Shown here: positions 62,454 to 64,000 of the stretch, in pieces | How positions within the stretch are numbered: position 1 is the stretch's first letter | How the letters are laid out: each line of letters begins with the position of its first letter | Assembly: GCA_040219235.1 (NCBI GenBank) | Contig: JAVJSV010000021.1 | Span: 62,001 to 126,000 of the forward strand | Origin: Rhodospirillaceae bacterium | Lineage (GTDB): Bacteria > Pseudomonadota > Alphaproteobacteria > Rhodospirillales > Rhodospirillaceae | Length of the DNA: 64,000 bases | Direction of reading: 5' to 3' | Made by a program: the position numbers and the translations under genes | Notes under the pieces: generated by a model | Databases searched by the model: none | What the model was told of the DNA's origin: nothing | The model's input: the letters and a program-made list of their open reading frames with translations, nothing else

Positions 62454-63491
62454 ATGATGATTGCGTATCGCGCTTGTGCACTTCAATTCGCCTGCTACCC
62501 CATTAACGGCGCAGCAGATCAAGCCTCGGCCCGCGCCATGATCATGGATGCCATCGCCCGCGCTGCGGCCCTGGTGCCCGGCACGAAAGTCATGGGCGGC
62601 GAAGACATGAAGCTGGTGGTCCTGCCCGAATATGTGTTCACCAATTTCTCTATGGGCACGTCGCCCGCCCAGTGGCGCGATTGGGCAGCGTTTCATCCCG
62701 ATGGGCCAGAATACGATGCCCTGGCCAAGATCGCCCAAGATAATGGCGTCTATCTGGTCACCAATGCCTATGAGCAGGATGACAATTTTCCAGATACATA
62801 TTTTCAAGCTTGCGTCATTTTTGATGACACGGGCAACGTTGTACTGCGCTACCGCCGTTTGAATTCCATCTACACGCCCACGCCCCACGACTATTGGGAT
62901 CGTTATCTTGAGCTCTATGGATTGGACGGCGTGTTCCCGGTGGCCAAAACCCCGATCGGTAATTTGTGCGCGGTGGCCTCAGAGGAGATGCAGTATCCGG
63001 AACTGATCCGCACCTTTGCCCTGCGGGGGGCGGAGGTGCTGTGTCATCCCTGCGCCGACCCGTTGAACCTCGCGCATAATCCGAAGAACGTCATGAAGCA
63101 GGCGCGCGCCATTGAAAACCTGATGTATGTGATTTCGGCCAACCTCTCCACTCACAAGCCGTTCCCCATGGGCGAGCACACCTGCGATGGCGGCTCCCGG
63201 GTGATTGATTTTCAAGGCCGTGTTTTGGCGGAAGCCGGCCAGGGCGAAAGTATGACGGCTCTGGCCGACATCAACATCTCCGCCTTGCGCCGCTATCGCA
63301 ATCGTCCGGAGATTAACAACTTCCTGACCCGTCAGCGCATGGACTTGTATCGCGATACCTATGCGCAAGATATCTGGCCGAAGAACAGCCTGGCTGACCG
63401 TGCGCCTGCACGGGGTCACATGGCTGGCGTGCAGCAAGATGTCCTGGCGCGGCTGAAAGCGGCGGGCATCATCGAAGCGGAGGACAGCTGA
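62454..63491 (+). CDS. Nitrilase-superfamily (carbon-nitrogen hydrolase fold) protein with altered triad
   Basis: 345 residues from an ATG at 62454 with GGGGAAGGGA upstream. The catalytic Glu is kept in LVVLPEYVF. The Lys position reads RYRRLNSIYTP (Arg), and the Cys position reads CAVASEEMQYPEL, where relatives have IC(Y/W)E(D), giving Ser at the nucleophile site by alignment to the downstream PE. A branch of the superfamily with VASEE at this site exists, so it may be a natural non-hydrolytic or serine variant. Other blocks: GAEVLCHPCADP and CDGGSRVIDFQGRVLAEA. One-base overlap with the next SDR (TGATG). Confidence 0.8.
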   Translation: MMIAYRACALQFACYPINGAADQASARAMIMDAIARAAALVPGTKVMGGEDMKLVVLPEYVFTNFSMGTSPAQWRDWAAFHPDGPEYDALAKIAQDNGVYLVTNAYEQDDNFPDTYFQACVIFDDTGNVVLRYRRLNSIYTPTPHDYWDRYLELYGLDGVFPVAKTPIGNLCAVASEEMQYPELIRTFALRGAEVLCHPCADPLNLAHNPKNVMKQARAIENLMYVISANLSTHKPFPMGEHTCDGGSRVIDFQGRVLAEAGQGESMTALADINISALRRYRNRPEINNFLTRQRMDLYRDTYAQDIWPKNSLADRAPARGHMAGVQQDVLARLKAAGIIEAEDS

Positions 63492-64000
63492 TGTCGCCCA
63501 CGATATTACTGACAGGTGCGAACCGTGGTCTGGGGCTCGGTTTTGCCAGAGTTTACCTCGATGCCGGATGGCGTGTGCGGGCGGCTGTGCGCGATCCTGA
63601 TGGCGCGGCCGATCTCAAAACCCTGGGCGCAGGCTATGGTGGCCAGCTTTCAATTCATCGTCTGGATCTGGCTGACTTTGCCACAGTGGATGACCTGGCA
63701 GAGGAGTTAAACGGCGTTCCCATCGATGTGCTGCTGGGCAACGCGGCCAAAACCAACAATCCCATGAGCACGGTCGGTGATACGGATTACGACGCCTGGG
63801 CCGAAGCGTTTCGCGTCAACTGCATGGGCCAAATGAAACTGGCTGAGGCTTTTGTCAGTCACCTCGAAGCTGGCACTCATAAAAAAATGTATTTCGTCTC
63901 CAGCCGCATCGGTGCGAAGCCGCCCGCTGGAATGATTTTGTTCCGCTCCTCAAAGTCGGCATTAAATCAGGTCGTGATGCAACTCTCTTTGTTGCTTGCC
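63491..64000 (+). CDS. SDR family oxidoreductase (C-factor-like), cut by the window end
   Basis: The first 170 codons are present and the frame is open to the window end. The N terminus ILLTGANRGLGLGFA is the classical cofactor motif; LLGNAAKTNNP stands for NNAG, VNCMGQMKL follows and YFVSSRIGAKPP gives the catalytic Ser region. The YxxxK position reads FRSSKSALNQ: Lys is kept, Tyr is Phe. Such C-factor-like SDRs reduce small carbonyls. The ATG overlaps the nitrilase-fold stop by one base (TGATG), so it belongs to the same operon. Confidence 0.8.
   Translation, partial: MSPTILLTGANRGLGLGFARVYLDAGWRVRAAVRDPDGAADLKTLGAGYGGQLSIHRLDLADFATVDDLAEELNGVPIDVLLGNAAKTNNPMSTVGDTDYDAWAEAFRVNCMGQMKLAEAFVSHLEAGTHKKMYFVSSRIGAKPPAGMILFRSSKSALNQVVMQLSLLLA

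Noticed and set aside
1-64000. tRNA or rRNA genes
   Set aside because: I scanned for T-loop-like GGTTCRANNCC with cloverleaf context and found none that fit; a covariance search would be decisive.

Overview
The window looks like chromosomal DNA of an aquatic alphaproteobacterium. Three things point there: the long PstC and PstA proteins of the pst operon, the DUF2336 and DUF1289 proteins, and the mix of a TonB-dependent receptor, a TAXI-type TRAP transporter and MsrPQ. This is an inference from gene families. No rRNA or tRNA gene was found that could place it further. About 56 protein genes are supported, densely packed on both strands, with no recognisable insertion sequence, prophage or CRISPR array.

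Layout. 1-5.2 kb: the end of a divergent amidohydrolase, then an AT-rich insert carrying a broken ORF and an unknown membrane protein, bounded on its far side by the last 27 codons of a second amidohydrolase copy; two SDR genes flank a patch of palindromic repeats; then a TPR-methyltransferase. 5.3-6.7 kb: a small ECF-sigma operon. 6.8-14.6 kb: the most unusual block. It holds an SDR, a tandem pair of Tat-exported DUF1838 proteins, an MDR dehydrogenase with the same Tat-like leader, a membrane LytTR regulator, a third DUF1838 protein, a beta-lactamase-fold protein lacking its catalytic serine, and an SDR lacking its catalytic tyrosine, lysine and serine. 14.7-19.9 kb: queF, a DUF1289 gene, an operon of TAXI binding protein, fused TRAP permease and a Tam-like methyltransferase. 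19.9-27.3 kb: a TonB receptor with a good terminator, divergent from an ATP-grasp-like gene coupled to a CocE/NonD hydrolase, which converges on a Ddl-like ATP-grasp ligase.

27.4-43.4 kb: an NTF2-fold protein, TrkH, three GGDEF genes (one with a ruined motif), msrP and msrQ separated by about 8 kb, a fourth DUF1838 gene, a formylglycine-generating-enzyme-fold protein, a large autotransporter and an MFS transporter. 43.5-46.2 kb: transketolase and ribulose-phosphate epimerase. 46.3-52.6 kb: a complete pstSCAB-phoU-phoB operon behind a readable three-half-site Pho box, with a strong hairpin between pstS and pstC and no phoR. 52.6-59.9 kb: apt, a DUF2336 gene, glyoxalase I, a giant pseudopilin-like protein (about 1190 residues) with a possible lectin-like region and a duplicated C-terminal domain, and a glycosyltransferase. 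60-64 kb: an IclR regulator followed by an NhaC-type antiporter, a nitrilase-fold protein whose catalytic cysteine appears to be serine, and an SDR cut by the window end.

Recurring themes are exported proteins of unknown function (DUF1838), enzymes that keep their fold but lose catalytic residues (serine hydrolase, SDRs, nitrilase, GGDEF), and short palindromic tandem repeats at gene boundaries. All family assignments come from reading motifs by eye; no database search was run.
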